Shown piece after piece: positions 15,482-24,715 of a stretch of DNA of 64,000 nt; within the stretch, counting starts at the first letter, position 1; the number at the start of each line of letters is the position of its first letter. The translations under genes and the position numbers were made by a program. The stretch is from Ketobacter sp036337295 (GTDB lineage Bacteria > Pseudomonadota > Gammaproteobacteria > Pseudomonadales > Ketobacteraceae), in assembly GCA_036337295.1 (NCBI GenBank), contig JAYZEN010000003.1:248001-312000 (forward strand). The letters run 5' to 3'. A model generated the notes under the pieces. It was not told the origin of the DNA and searched no databases. It saw only the letters and a list, made by a program, of their open reading frames with translations.

Positions 15482-15499
15482 CCAGGTAGAATTAGGCAA
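15482..15499. promoter_or_regulatory. Third copy of the 18-bp element, pump side
   Basis: CCAGGTAGAATTAGGCAA differs from the first copy (15322-15339) at one base and lies 160 bases from it in the same orientation, about 120 bases before the adaptor start. It may be the pump-side site of the AraC regulator, or part of a loop with the paired sites. The rest of the 374-base AraC/pump intergenic region shows no other clear element. Confidence 0.5.
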
Positions 15500-15618
15500 T
15501 CACAGAATAGAAACCGGCTACCGCCCTTTCGACCCACGACCCTATTCTGTTCATCGTCTGCTGTACCGAATCCGAGCAGTAACGATTAGGACGCAATCAT
15601 TAGGAAGGGGTAATCACG

Positions 15619-16869
15619 ATGAACACGAATCCAGCTTCACCTTGGAACACACCGCGGCCCGCCGTATTGATGGCGGCGGGGATCACCCTGTTGAGCGCCC
15701 TCCTGGCCGGTTGCAACAACAACCTGGAGGCCACCGAGATGACCACGCCCCCGCCGCCGGCGGTGGATGTGGCGGAGCTGAGCACCCAGAGCGTCACCCT
15801 GTGGGATGCCTTCACCGGCCACGTGGCCGCCACCGAGAGTGTGGCCCTGCGCCCGCGGGTGAGCGGTTACATTGACGCCATTCACTTTCAGGAAGGCGAG
15901 CTGGTGGAGCAGGGTCAGTTGCTGTTTGTCATCGACCCACGGCCCTACCAGGCTCAGGAACGGGCGGCCCAGGCGGGCCTGCAGCGGGCGGAAAGTGTGC
16001 TCAGCCTGGCCCGCTCCGAGGCCCAACGGGCCCGCAGCCTGTTCCAGCGACGCGCCATCTCCCAGGAGGAGCTGGATCAGCGCCTGGCCACCCAGGCCGG
16101 GGCTGAGGCGGGCTTGGCCGCTGCCCGCGCCGAACTGGACAGTGCCCAGCTGGACCTGGAGTTCACCCGCGTGACCGCGCCCATCCGCGGCCGGGTGAGC
16201 CGGGCCCAGATCACCCAGGGCAACCTGGCCACCGCCGACCAGACCCTGCTCACCACCCTGGTGTCGGTGGACCCGGTGTTTGTGTATTTCGAGATTGACC
16301 AGGCCACCTATTATCAGAGCCAGCAGCAGGGCTATCAAAACCAGCAGCAAGGCTATCAAAGCCAGCCGGATGAGCAGGCGTTTTTTGGCCCCGGTGACGA
16401 GATCCGGGTGGGGCTCACCGGCGAGCCGGGTTTCCCGCACCGGGCGGTGCTGGATTTTGTGGATAACCAGCTCAATCGCCAGACCGGCACCCTGCAATAC
16501 CGGGCCCGCCTGGCCAACCCCGGTGGCCGCTTCAAACCGGGCCAGTTCGCGCGGGTGGAAATCCCCATCGAGCACCTGCACCAGGCCTTGCTGGTGGACC
16601 AGAAGGCGGTGATGACGGATCAGGATCGGCGCTTCGTCTATGTGGTGGGCGCGGACAACACCGTGGCCCGCCGCGATGTGCAGACCCGCCATCGGGTGCA
16701 GGGCAAACTGGTGATCGAGCAGGGCCTGAGCGCCGGTGACCGGGTCATCGTCAACGGCCTGCAGCGCATCCCCGTGGCCGGGGTGCTGGTGGCACCGGAA
16801 CTGGTGATCACCGACACCGACGACGCCCGCGTGGCCGTCAGCGCGCCCCGCGGTGTGATCCACATGTAA
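15619..16869 (+). CDS. RND efflux periplasmic adaptor (membrane fusion lipoprotein), MexE-like
   Basis: A 416-residue lipoprotein with a signal peptide and the lipobox LLAGC (C32). The fold follows the HlyD/AcrA order: lipoyl half-motif RVSGYIDAIHFQEGELVEQGQLLFVIDPRPY, a hairpin of ~70 residues (ARSEAQRARSLFQ ... LDSAQLDLEFT), the second lipoyl half (TRVTAPIRGRVSRAQITQGNL), then beta-barrel and membrane-proximal domains. MexE-type adaptors share the L-W-D-A-F-T-G and S-G-Y-I-D pattern. Two 21-base in-frame repeats (16318-16359) add a Gln/Gly/Tyr-rich insertion in the beta-barrel region. The permease gene begins 77 bases downstream. No outer-membrane factor gene is nearby. Confidence 0.9.
   Translation: MNTNPASPWNTPRPAVLMAAGITLLSALLAGCNNNLEATEMTTPPPPAVDVAELSTQSVTLWDAFTGHVAATESVALRPRVSGYIDAIHFQEGELVEQGQLLFVIDPRPYQAQERAAQAGLQRAESVLSLARSEAQRARSLFQRRAISQEELDQRLATQAGAEAGLAAARAELDSAQLDLEFTRVTAPIRGRVSRAQITQGNLATADQTLLTTLVSVDPVFVYFEIDQATYYQSQQQGYQNQQQGYQSQPDEQAFFGPGDEIRVGLTGEPGFPHRAVLDFVDNQLNRQTGTLQYRARLANPGGRFKPGQFARVEIPIEHLHQALLVDQKAVMTDQDRRFVYVVGADNTVARRDVQTRHRVQGKLVIEQGLSAGDRVIVNGLQRIPVAGVLVAPELVITDTDDARVAVSAPRGVIHM
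16318..16359 (+). repeat. Two in-frame 21-base tandem repeats within the adaptor gene
   Basis: Units at 16318-16338 and 16339-16359 differ at only two positions and encode S/N-QQQGYQ twice; a partial third unit follows from 16360. Such short tandem units can expand or contract by slippage. Confidence 0.8.
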
Positions 16870-16946
16870 CCCGCGCGTTTACCCTTCACTGACATCTGAC
16901 GTTTCAACCACACCGGCGCACCCGCCGTGCGCCCAGGGGCACTGTT

Positions 16947-19900
16947 ATGCAATTTTCCCGCTTTTTTGTGGACCGACCCATCTTCGCCTCGGTGCTGTCC
17001 ATCATCATGTTCGTCATGGGGCTGATCAGCATTCCCCTGTTACCGGTGAGCGAGTATCCGGAGGTGGTGCCCCCCAGCGTGCAGGTGACCGCCAATTACC
17101 CGGGCGCCAATCCCAAGACCATCGCCGAGACCGTGGCCACGCCCCTGGAGGAAGCCATCAATGGCGTGGAAGACATGATCTATATGAAATCCGTGGCCGG
17201 CAGCGACGGCACCCTGGTGCTCACCGTGACCTTTGAGCTGGGCACCGACCCGGACCAGGCCCAGGTGCAGGTGCAGAACCGGGTGACCCAGGCCCTGCCA
17301 CGCTTGCCGGAAGACGTGCGCCGGCAGGGGGTATCCACCCGCAAACAGTCCCCCAGCCTGATGATGGCGGTGCACCTGCTGTCGCCGGACGACCGCTTTG
17401 ATGCCACCTACATCCGCAATTACGCCGTGCTGCACATCAAGGATGAACTGGCGCGCCTGCCCGGGGTGGGCGAGGCCGGCCTGTTCGGGTCCGGGGATTA
17501 CGCCATGCGCCTGTGGGTGGACCCGCAACGGGCCGCCGCCCTGGGCATCACCGCCGGGGACATCGCCGCCGCCGTCGGGGAGCAGAATATTCAGGTCTCC
17601 GCCGGGCAACTGGGGGCTGCGCCCATGCCCCAGGGTTCCGACTACCTGATTTCCATTAATGCCCAGGGGCGGTTGGAGAGCGCGGAGCAGTTCGGCAATG
17701 TGGTGCTGAAGAGCGGCGCCAACGGTGAGATCACCCGCCTGCGGGACATTGCCCGCATCGAGCTGGCCTCATCCCAGGACACCCTGCGGGCGCTGCTGAA
17801 CGGTCGCCAGGCGGTGGCCCTGCCCATCTTCCAGGCCCCCGGTTCCAACGCCCTGGAGGTGTCCCGCGCGGTGCGGGCCAAAATGACGGAGCTGGAGGGT
17901 CAGTTTCCCGAGGGGCTGGACTGGGAGGTGGCCTATGATCCCACGGTGTTCGTCAGCACGTCGATTCGCGCGGTGATCCAGACCCTGCTGGAGGCGGTGG
18001 TGCTGGTGGTGCTGGTGGTGATCCTGTTTTTGCAGACCTGGCGGGCGTCGCTGATCCCCCTGCTGGCGGTGCCGGTGTCCATCGTCGGCACCTTCGCCCT
18101 GCTGCTGTTGCTGGGCTATTCCATCAATACCCTGACCCTGTTCGGCATGGTGCTGGCCATCGGCATCGTGGTGGACGACGCCATCGTGGTGGTGGAGAAC
18201 GTGGAGCGCAATATCGAGCAGGGACTGGCCCCCCGGGCGGCCGCGCACCAGGCCATGGGTGAGGTGAGCGGACCCATCGTGGCCATCAGCCTGGTGCTGT
18301 GTGCGGTGTTCATTCCGATGGCGTTTCTGGACGGCATCACCGGCCAGTTCTATCGCCAGTTTGCGGTGACCATTGCCATCGCCACCGTGATCTCGGCCAT
18401 CAATTCCCTCACCCTGTCACCGGCCCTGGCGGCGGGCCTGCTGCGCCCCCACGATGCCGAACCGGATCGACTGGCGCGCCTGATCCAATGGCTGTTCGGC
18501 TGGATCTTCCGCCCCTTCAACCGCTTCTTTCAACGCAGTTCCGACGGCTACCAGAACCTGGTGTCCCACAGCCTGCAACGCCGTGGGCTGGTGTTTGTGC
18601 TGTATGGTGTGCTGCTGGCCGGCACCCTGTACATGTTCGACCGGGTGCCCGGTGGCTTTATTCCCACCCAGGATAAAACCTACCTGGTGGGCAGCATCCG
18701 CCTGCCGGAGGGCGCCTCCCTGGATCGCACCGAAGCCGTGGCCCGCCGGGTCAGCGAACTGGCCCTCGGCACCGAAGGGGTTTCCCACGCCGCTGCATTT
18801 GTGGGTTTCAACGCCCTGCAGCGCACCAACACCCCCAACGTGGGCACGGTGTTTGTGTTGTTTGATGATTTTGATGAACGGGATCGCAGCGCCGAGGACA
18901 TCGCCGCCGAACTGAACGGCAAGCTGGCGGAAATCAAGGAAGGTTTTGCAGTGACGTTCATGCCACCACCGATCTTCGGGCTGGGGGCCGGGTCCGGCTA
19001 TTCCCTGTATTTGCAGGATCGGGGCAACCTGGGTTATGGCCCCCTGCAAAACGCCACGCACCAATTGGCGGGGGCCTTGAGCCAGACCCCGGGCCTCAGC
19101 TTTCCCATCAGTTCCTATCAGGCCAATGTGCCACAACTGGATGCGGTGGTGGACCGCTTTCAGGCCAAGGCCCAGGGGGTGCAACTGGACGACCTGTTCG
19201 GCACCCTGCAGTTGTATTTTGGTTCCCTCTACATCAACGATTTCAACATTTTCGGCCGCACCTATCGGGTGATGGCCCAGGCGGATGCGCCGTTCCGGGA
19301 TGAGGAGCGCGATCTGAATCACCTGTACACCCGCAATGCCCAGGGCGATATGGTGCCCATCAATACCATGGTGACCCTGGAACAGAGTTTTGGTCCCGAC
19401 CCGGTGATACGCTACAACGGCTACCCGGCCGCGGACCTGATCGGGCAATCGGACCCGCTGCTGCTGTCCTCCAGCGAGACCCTGGCCAGGGTGCAGGAAG
19501 TGGCGCAATCGGTATTACCGCCGGGCATGAGCATTCAGTGGACCGACCTCAGTTTCCAGCAGATCAATCAAAGCCACGCCGCCCTGGTGGTGTTTCCCCT
19601 GGCGTTGATGCTGGTGTTTTTGGTGCTGGCTGCGCTCTATGAAAGCTGGGTGCTGCCCCTGGCGGTGATCCTGATCGTGCCCATGTGCCTGCTGGCGGCC
19701 CTGTTTGGGGTCTGGCTGAACCAGGGTGACAGCAATGTGTTTGTGCAGGTGGGCCTGGTGGTGTTGATGGGGCTGGCCTGCAAGAACGCCATTTTGATCG
19801 TGGAGTTCGCCCGGGAGCTGGAATTTGACGGCAAAACCCCGGTACAGGCCGCCCTGGAAGCCTGCCGCCTGCGCCTGCGGCCCATCATCATGACCTCAGT

Positions 19901-20114
19901 GGCCTTTGTGGCCGGGGTGGTGCCCCTGGTGCTGGCCAGTGGCGCCGGCAGCGAAGTGCGCAACGCCATGGGAGTCACCGTGTTCACCGGCATGATCGGC
20001 GTGACCCTGTTCGGCCTGCTGCTGACGCCGGTGTTTTACGTCACCCTGCGCCGGCTTGCCCAGCGCCGGTCCAATGGCTACGGTACCGTGGCGCAGACCA
20101 CCACTTTCACGTAA
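16947..20114 (+). CDS. RND efflux permease, HAE1 family (MexF-like)
   Basis: A 1055-residue inner-membrane proton/drug antiporter of standard length. It starts FSRFFVDRPIFASVLSI and has two homologous halves, each with one plus five TM helices and a large periplasmic loop. The TM4 proton-relay acids are in GIVVDDAIVVVENVERN, and the usual permease segments GGFIPTQDKTYLVG, GLACKNAILIVEFAREL and RLRPIIMTS are present. It should assemble as a trimer with the adaptor encoded just upstream and a TolC/OprM-type channel encoded elsewhere. The 3' end overlaps the end of znuA by 37 bases, tail to tail. Substrate cannot be deduced. Confidence 0.93.
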   Translation: MQFSRFFVDRPIFASVLSIIMFVMGLISIPLLPVSEYPEVVPPSVQVTANYPGANPKTIAETVATPLEEAINGVEDMIYMKSVAGSDGTLVLTVTFELGTDPDQAQVQVQNRVTQALPRLPEDVRRQGVSTRKQSPSLMMAVHLLSPDDRFDATYIRNYAVLHIKDELARLPGVGEAGLFGSGDYAMRLWVDPQRAAALGITAGDIAAAVGEQNIQVSAGQLGAAPMPQGSDYLISINAQGRLESAEQFGNVVLKSGANGEITRLRDIARIELASSQDTLRALLNGRQAVALPIFQAPGSNALEVSRAVRAKMTELEGQFPEGLDWEVAYDPTVFVSTSIRAVIQTLLEAVVLVVLVVILFLQTWRASLIPLLAVPVSIVGTFALLLLLGYSINTLTLFGMVLAIGIVVDDAIVVVENVERNIEQGLAPRAAAHQAMGEVSGPIVAISLVLCAVFIPMAFLDGITGQFYRQFAVTIAIATVISAINSLTLSPALAAGLLRPHDAEPDRLARLIQWLFGWIFRPFNRFFQRSSDGYQNLVSHSLQRRGLVFVLYGVLLAGTLYMFDRVPGGFIPTQDKTYLVGSIRLPEGASLDRTEAVARRVSELALGTEGVSHAAAFVGFNALQRTNTPNVGTVFVLFDDFDERDRSAEDIAAELNGKLAEIKEGFAVTFMPPPIFGLGAGSGYSLYLQDRGNLGYGPLQNATHQLAGALSQTPGLSFPISSYQANVPQLDAVVDRFQAKAQGVQLDDLFGTLQLYFGSLYINDFNIFGRTYRVMAQADAPFRDEERDLNHLYTRNAQGDMVPINTMVTLEQSFGPDPVIRYNGYPAADLIGQSDPLLLSSSETLARVQEVAQSVLPPGMSIQWTDLSFQQINQSHAALVVFPLALMLVFLVLAALYESWVLPLAVILIVPMCLLAALFGVWLNQGDSNVFVQVGLVVLMGLACKNAILIVEFARELEFDGKTPVQAALEACRLRLRPIIMTSVAFVAGVVPLVLASGAGSEVRNAMGVTVFTGMIGVTLFGLLLTPVFYVTLRRLAQRRSNGYGTVAQTTTFT

Positions 20115-21058
20115 GCACTGGACAGCCATTCCGAATACAGCGCCCCGGGGTAATCCCAGGCCAGGGGGTCGATGGCCACCCGGGTCAGGGGCGGGGTGCG
20201 GTCCACTTTATCCAGCAGCGCGTTGGACACGGTGGGATCGGTGAGCACGCAGCCGATGTTGTGTTCCTGCACCCGCGCCTTGATGGCCATCAGGTGTTTG
20301 ATGCCGGGCTTGATTTCCGGATCGAGAGTGATGGCGCCGTCGGAGAAGGTGTCCAGATCCTCCTCCAGATAGTGATAGGCATCGTGGGATAACAGGAACG
20401 CACCCTTGGCCTGGGCCAGCAGGCCGCGGGTCTGCAGCCGTTGCTGTTGCAGGCGTTGTTGCATCTGCGCTTGGTTCTGCGCCAGGGTGGCCTCGGCCTG
20501 CGGCAGCAGGCCCGCCAGCACCGGTTGCAGGGCCTGCGCCAAGAGCAGGGCGTTGTCCATACTCATCCAGAAATGCAGGTCATAACCGGCATCGCCGTGG
20601 TCGTGGCCTTCATGCTCGTGGCCGTGATGATCATGTGCCTCGTGGCCCTCATGCAAGGTCGAGCGCAGCGGCAAGCGGATCAGGCCCGGTTGCGCACTCC
20701 AGTCCAGCGCGCGCTTGGCCTTGGCCACGGCCCCTTTCAGATAAGGTTCCCCCGCCTGGCCCATCCATACCACCAGGTCCGCCGCGGCGATGGCCTTGAT
20801 GTCACTGGGTTTGAGGGCGTAGTCGTGGGGCGTGGCGCCCTGGGGCAACAGGGTTTTCACCTGCACCGGCATGCCCTGGGTCAGCTCCTGCACCACCAGC
20901 GCCACCGGACGCACAGACACCACCACCTGCAGGGGCGGGGTTTGCGCCAACACAGGCCGGGCCAGAAACAACGGCATGACGAACAGAATGAACAACGCGG
21001 AAAACGAAAACAGCCGGCGAGAAGGCACTCGCAAGCAGGAAGGAAGACGATACAACAT
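20078..21058 (-). CDS. znuA: High-affinity zinc ABC transporter, periplasmic zinc-binding protein ZnuA
   Basis: About 326 residues from the ATG at 21058 (a further in-frame ATG at 21103 and a GTG at 21028 are alternatives; none has a good ribosome site). A signal peptide ends near ARPVLA. The protein is a cluster A-I metal receptor: TPHDYALKPSDIKAI supplies the first ligand His, LHFWMSMDNALLLAQAL the second, SHDAYHYLEEDL the third. Between them is the His/Asp/Glu-rich loop typical of Zn-specific members (EGHEAHDHHGHEHEGHDHGD). It overlaps the end of the RND permease gene. The partner genes znuC and znuB are 2.8 kb away on the other strand, with an exonuclease gene between. Confidence 0.92.
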   Translation of the reverse strand: MLYRLPSCLRVPSRRLFSFSALFILFVMPLFLARPVLAQTPPLQVVVSVRPVALVVQELTQGMPVQVKTLLPQGATPHDYALKPSDIKAIAAADLVVWMGQAGEPYLKGAVAKAKRALDWSAQPGLIRLPLRSTLHEGHEAHDHHGHEHEGHDHGDAGYDLHFWMSMDNALLLAQALQPVLAGLLPQAEATLAQNQAQMQQRLQQQRLQTRGLLAQAKGAFLLSHDAYHYLEEDLDTFSDGAITLDPEIKPGIKHLMAIKARVQEHNIGCVLTDPTVSNALLDKVDRTPPLTRVAIDPLAWDYPGALYSEWLSSAYVKVVVCATVP

Positions 21059-21060
21059 GG

Positions 21061-21093
21061 GCTCGGCCTGGCAACGAAAAACACAGGCCGAGC
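21061..21093. promoter_or_regulatory. Perfect 10-bp inverted repeat at the znuA start
   Basis: GCTCGGCCTG at 21061-21070 and CAGGCCGAGC at 21084-21093 are perfectly complementary, with a 13-base loop. The hairpin ends two bases before the znuA ATG at 21058, where a ribosome site should be. It could be a terminator-like structure for the upstream nuclease gene, or a translational or Zur-linked control element. No clean Zur-box palindrome was recognised. Confidence 0.5.
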
Positions 21094-21127
21094 AGTATAT
21101 CATGTTGGTTGGCTTACACCCCTAGCG

Positions 21128-23683
21128 TTACACCCCTAAATAGGCCAGCAGGTCCCGCAGGGTGATACGCCCGTCCTCATCGAAATCCCACTGTGCCAGC
21201 TCGCCCAGCGCCGGTCGCCACAGGTTGCGGGCGATGGTCACAATGCCGTCCAGGGTGGGGCCACTGCGCTCCAACAACATGGACACCAGGAACGGATCAT
21301 GGTCGGAGCTGCGGTAAGGGCCCACATCGGTGAAGGCATAGCCCTGGGCATCGGGATAATAGGTCAGCGCCTGGTCATACTGCAGTTGATAGGCTTCCAC
21401 TGCGTTGATGTGCCAGTGGGTGGCATCCACGATGTCGCCGTGGAAGGCCTCATTCACCAGAATGTGATCCAGGCTGCCCACTTCCCCGGTCTGGTAGAAC
21501 CAGTAGGAGAAGCCGTCCGCGTCATGGCTGGCCGCCACGTTGCGGTAATCGAAGGTGGGGGCCGCCACGGAGGCACCGTTGTCCGCCGCCGTGTTCACCG
21601 CGGTCATGATGGTGTAGCCGCGCTGCTGCGGATCATAACCGGTGAGCACGGCGATGGGGTCTTCGGCGCTGTAGGCATTGAGATCCCCCATGATCATCAC
21701 CCGCTCCGGCACATCGGCAGCGGCCAACGCCTGGGCCAGGGTCACCGCAGCCGACACCCGCAGGGCATTACAGCTGCTCTGGGCGGTGGTCACCAGGTCC
21801 GTCAGGTTGGCGTCTTCCCAGCAGCCGGAGCCCTTGGATTTGAAGTGATTCACCACCACGGCGAAGGATTCATGGCTGTGACGATGGCGGAAGGTCTGCA
21901 GCAAAGCGGTGCGCATCTGCACCAGGGAGCCGTCTGCCAAGGTCTGAATCGGCATGGGGATGGTCTGCGCTGTCCCCTTGGGTTTGACCACCGCCGGGCG
22001 ATACAACAGGCCCACTGCAATGGCATCGCTGCCCACCGGTGATCCATCGGCGCTGGCCACAAAGGCGTAGTGATCGTCCGCCGCCTGCTGCGCGTTCAAC
22101 GCAGTCACCAGACTGGCAATGGCGCTGTCTCCGGCAAAGCCGTCGTTCTCGATTTCCATCAAACCGATCACGTCTGCGTCCAGGGTGAGAATGGCGTTGA
22201 CGATGCGCGCCTGCTGCAGATCGAATTCTTCCTGATCTTCGGCTCCGCGATTTTCCGGATAATCAAAGGTCACACCGCCGTTGCCGTCATCCGTACCGTT
22301 GAAATAGTTGAGCACGTTGAAGCTGGCCAGGGTCAGGTTACCGGCCTGCAATTGCGGCGCCGCCGGACGCTCGCTGACAACCTGAATGGGCTCCAGCGGA
22401 TTGATGCGATAGGTGCCAAAGGAGAAGTTGAGCGGGCCTTGCGTGCTCACCCGGTCACTGACCCGGATCGGCTGGGCGTAACTGAAATTCGGGAAGAAAC
22501 TGAGCTGGGCCGGATACTGGCTACTGGTATGGTCTTCCACGTAAATGCGGTTTTCGCTGTTGGCCTGCACCAGGGCGTGGTATTCCGCTGTGCCCGGGGC
22601 ATACACATCGGTGGGCGCCCGTTTCAGGGTATCGCTCAAACCGATTTCCCCATAGCGCCAGAGATCGTTGATGTCGGTTACCAGGGCGTCGTTCACCGCC
22701 ACCAGCATGCCTTCCAGGGGCTCCAGCGCAGCATCCGTACCGAACGGCAGGGACAGGGTCACCGGCGCCAGGGTGGTGTTGCCGCCACAATCCAGCAGGC
22801 CGGTGACGTTGGTGATTTCCGTCAGCTCATAGTATTCGTCCACGGTGCCCAGCACCCGCAGGGTGGTACCCGGGGTCACCGCCTCGTAGGAGAACACAAA
22901 CAGGCCTTCGGAGGTGGCCGGGTCGGCATCCTGGTCCGCGGTTTCCTCCTGCAGGAAGAAGCCGTTGTTGCGCAGTCCGGTGACCACCGCTTCCACCACC
23001 ACAACCTGGCCGTCCAGGGGCGAGGCCGCAGCACTGCCCTGGATCTGGTGAATCAGGGTGGCACTGTCGCCGCACTGGCCGAGCTCCGCTGTGGGCTCCT
23101 CACCGCCGCCATCACCGGTCGTGTACTGGCCCAGGTCGTCGAAGCTGTCATTGGGGAAGCCGGCCCACTGCAGGACCGGATCAAAGGCGTCGGCGGGATC
23201 GCTGTCCCCGGCGTCCACACTGGTGAGACGACGCAGGGTGTTGTTCTGGGTGCTGGTATCACCACTGCCCCACTCACTGCCCGGATCGAACCCCACCTGG
23301 CCCAGGGAATCGATGACCACGCCGCCGTTCATCAGCACCACCGCGTCATCGCCGTTGAACAAGCCGGCCCCGGTGGTGAAGTCCGCCTGGTTGAGGATGG
23401 CTTCCACCGCGCTGCTGTGGGCCACCACATAGACATCACCCGGCGCCACGCTGCCGGTCAGGTTCAAGGTCAGGCCGGCGCTGGCGGAGCCGTTGAAATA
23501 CACCGCCAGTTCATAGGCCGCCAGGTCAATGGCCTGGTCCGTGCCGTTATACAGCTCCACCGCTTTATTGTTGCTGGAGCCTTCAATGTATTCGGATATC
23601 ATCAGATCCGTAGCGCACAGCCCGTTACCGGCCACGCATAACCCGGCCAGCGCCGTGGTCAAATGGCGTTTAAACAAATCCAT
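21128..23683 (-). CDS. ExeM/NucH-like extracellular nuclease with lamin-tail domain and EF-hand tail
   Basis: An 851-residue secreted protein with a signal peptide (residues ~1-24). It has an N-terminal lamin-tail domain (LMISEYIEGSSNNKAVELYNG), an OB-like region (VVVEAVVTGL), and a C-terminal endonuclease/exonuclease/phosphatase domain with the active-site blocks NVLNYF, LMEIENDGF, VVNHFKSKGS, MGDLNAYSAEDP and SSDHDPFL. This matches ExeM/Xds-type extracellular DNases, which recycle DNA or remodel biofilm. The last ~40 residues hold one EF-hand-type loop (DFDEDGRITLRD) in a dockerin-like tail rather than a membrane anchor. It lies between znuA and znuCB, with znuA 70 bases downstream on the same strand. 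Confidence 0.87.
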   Translation of the reverse strand: MDLFKRHLTTALAGLCVAGNGLCATDLMISEYIEGSSNNKAVELYNGTDQAIDLAAYELAVYFNGSASAGLTLNLTGSVAPGDVYVVAHSSAVEAILNQADFTTGAGLFNGDDAVVLMNGGVVIDSLGQVGFDPGSEWGSGDTSTQNNTLRRLTSVDAGDSDPADAFDPVLQWAGFPNDSFDDLGQYTTGDGGGEEPTAELGQCGDSATLIHQIQGSAAASPLDGQVVVVEAVVTGLRNNGFFLQEETADQDADPATSEGLFVFSYEAVTPGTTLRVLGTVDEYYELTEITNVTGLLDCGGNTTLAPVTLSLPFGTDAALEPLEGMLVAVNDALVTDINDLWRYGEIGLSDTLKRAPTDVYAPGTAEYHALVQANSENRIYVEDHTSSQYPAQLSFFPNFSYAQPIRVSDRVSTQGPLNFSFGTYRINPLEPIQVVSERPAAPQLQAGNLTLASFNVLNYFNGTDDGNGGVTFDYPENRGAEDQEEFDLQQARIVNAILTLDADVIGLMEIENDGFAGDSAIASLVTALNAQQAADDHYAFVASADGSPVGSDAIAVGLLYRPAVVKPKGTAQTIPMPIQTLADGSLVQMRTALLQTFRHRHSHESFAVVVNHFKSKGSGCWEDANLTDLVTTAQSSCNALRVSAAVTLAQALAAADVPERVMIMGDLNAYSAEDPIAVLTGYDPQQRGYTIMTAVNTAADNGASVAAPTFDYRNVAASHDADGFSYWFYQTGEVGSLDHILVNEAFHGDIVDATHWHINAVEAYQLQYDQALTYYPDAQGYAFTDVGPYRSSDHDPFLVSMLLERSGPTLDGIVTIARNLWRPALGELAQWDFDEDGRITLRDLLAYLGV

Positions 23684-23878
23684 GGTGTCACCCTGCTTTT
23701 GATTTTGGAATGAACCCCGAGTGTTTGCGGAGGCCGTGAACGGGGCATGAAAGCTGTGTGAATTTTTTGTTAGGGGCCGGGTTGAAGCGGGCTCATTTGT
23801 GAATCCGGGCCAACCGGTTTAGCATGGCAGCTCCAAAACCGGCATTCATCAGCACGCACGACGCACGAACCACCTTAC

Positions 23879-24715
23879 ATGACCCCAAACACCCTGGTTG
23901 AACTACACAATGTGGGCCTGGATTTCAAAGATCGACGGGTACTGCATCAGATCTCGTTTCATGTCCGACAGCGGGAGATCCTCACCATCATCGGCCCCAA
24001 CGGCGCCGGCAAATCCTGCCTGCTGAAAGTCATTCTGGGGCTGTACCAGCCGACCCGGGGCCGCTGTGAGCAGGCGCCGGGGCTGCGCATCGGATACATG
24101 CCGCAAAAACTGGCGCTGGACCCCAGCCTGCCCCTGTCGGTGGAGCGGTTTCTGACCCTGACCAACCAGGGGGATCGTGCGCCCCTGGATGAAGTGTTGC
24201 GGCGGGTGGGGGCCCGGGGCCTGCGCCATAACGCCGTACAGAGCCTGTCCGGCGGTGAATTCCAGCGGGTGTTGCTGGCCCGCGCCCTGCTGCGCAAACC
24301 GGATCTGCTGGTGCTGGATGAACCGGCCCAGGGGGTGGACCTGCAGGGTCAGCAGGCGCTCTATCATCTGTTGGCGGAGCTGCGGGATGAGCAGGGCTTC
24401 GCCATCCTGATGGTATCCCACGACCTGCATTTTGTGATGGCGCAAACCGATCAGGTGCTGTGCCTGAACCAGCACGTGTGTTGCTCCGGCAGCGCGGAAT
24501 CCGTCTCCCAGCACCCGGAATACTTAAGCCTGTTCAGCAACAATGCGGTGGACGACATTGCCGTCTATACCCACAACCACGATCACCATCACGACCTGCA
24601 CGGCCATGTGGTGGCGGACGCGCCTGAACCTTCACATCCGGAACACTCGCACGACCATTCCCAGCACGCTCATAACCAGCACACCCACAAAAACGGAGGC
24701 TGCAGCCATGATTGA
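23879..24715 (+). CDS. znuC: Zinc ABC transporter ATP-binding protein ZnuC, with a His-rich tail
   Basis: A 278-residue ABC ATPase of the metal-import class: Walker A GPNGAGKS, Q-loop MPQKLALD, signature LSGGEFQRV, Walker B LLVLDEPAQGVD and the H-loop MVSHDLHFV. The C-terminal 48 residues (231-278) contain 16 His, in HxH and DHHHD clusters, far more than usual for an ATPase of this family. The tail lies in the cytoplasm and may sense or buffer zinc. It overlaps znuB by eight bases. znuA is on the other strand, 2.8 kb away. Confidence 0.93.
   Translation: MTPNTLVELHNVGLDFKDRRVLHQISFHVRQREILTIIGPNGAGKSCLLKVILGLYQPTRGRCEQAPGLRIGYMPQKLALDPSLPLSVERFLTLTNQGDRAPLDEVLRRVGARGLRHNAVQSLSGGEFQRVLLARALLRKPDLLVLDEPAQGVDLQGQQALYHLLAELRDEQGFAILMVSHDLHFVMAQTDQVLCLNQHVCCSGSAESVSQHPEYLSLFSNNAVDDIAVYTHNHDHHHDLHGHVVADAPEPSHPEHSHDHSQHAHNQHTHKNGGCSHD

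Noticed and set aside
24543..24707. An N-terminal extension of znuB
   Set aside because: It overlaps the His-rich znuC tail, and the ATG at 24708 gives the normal permease start.
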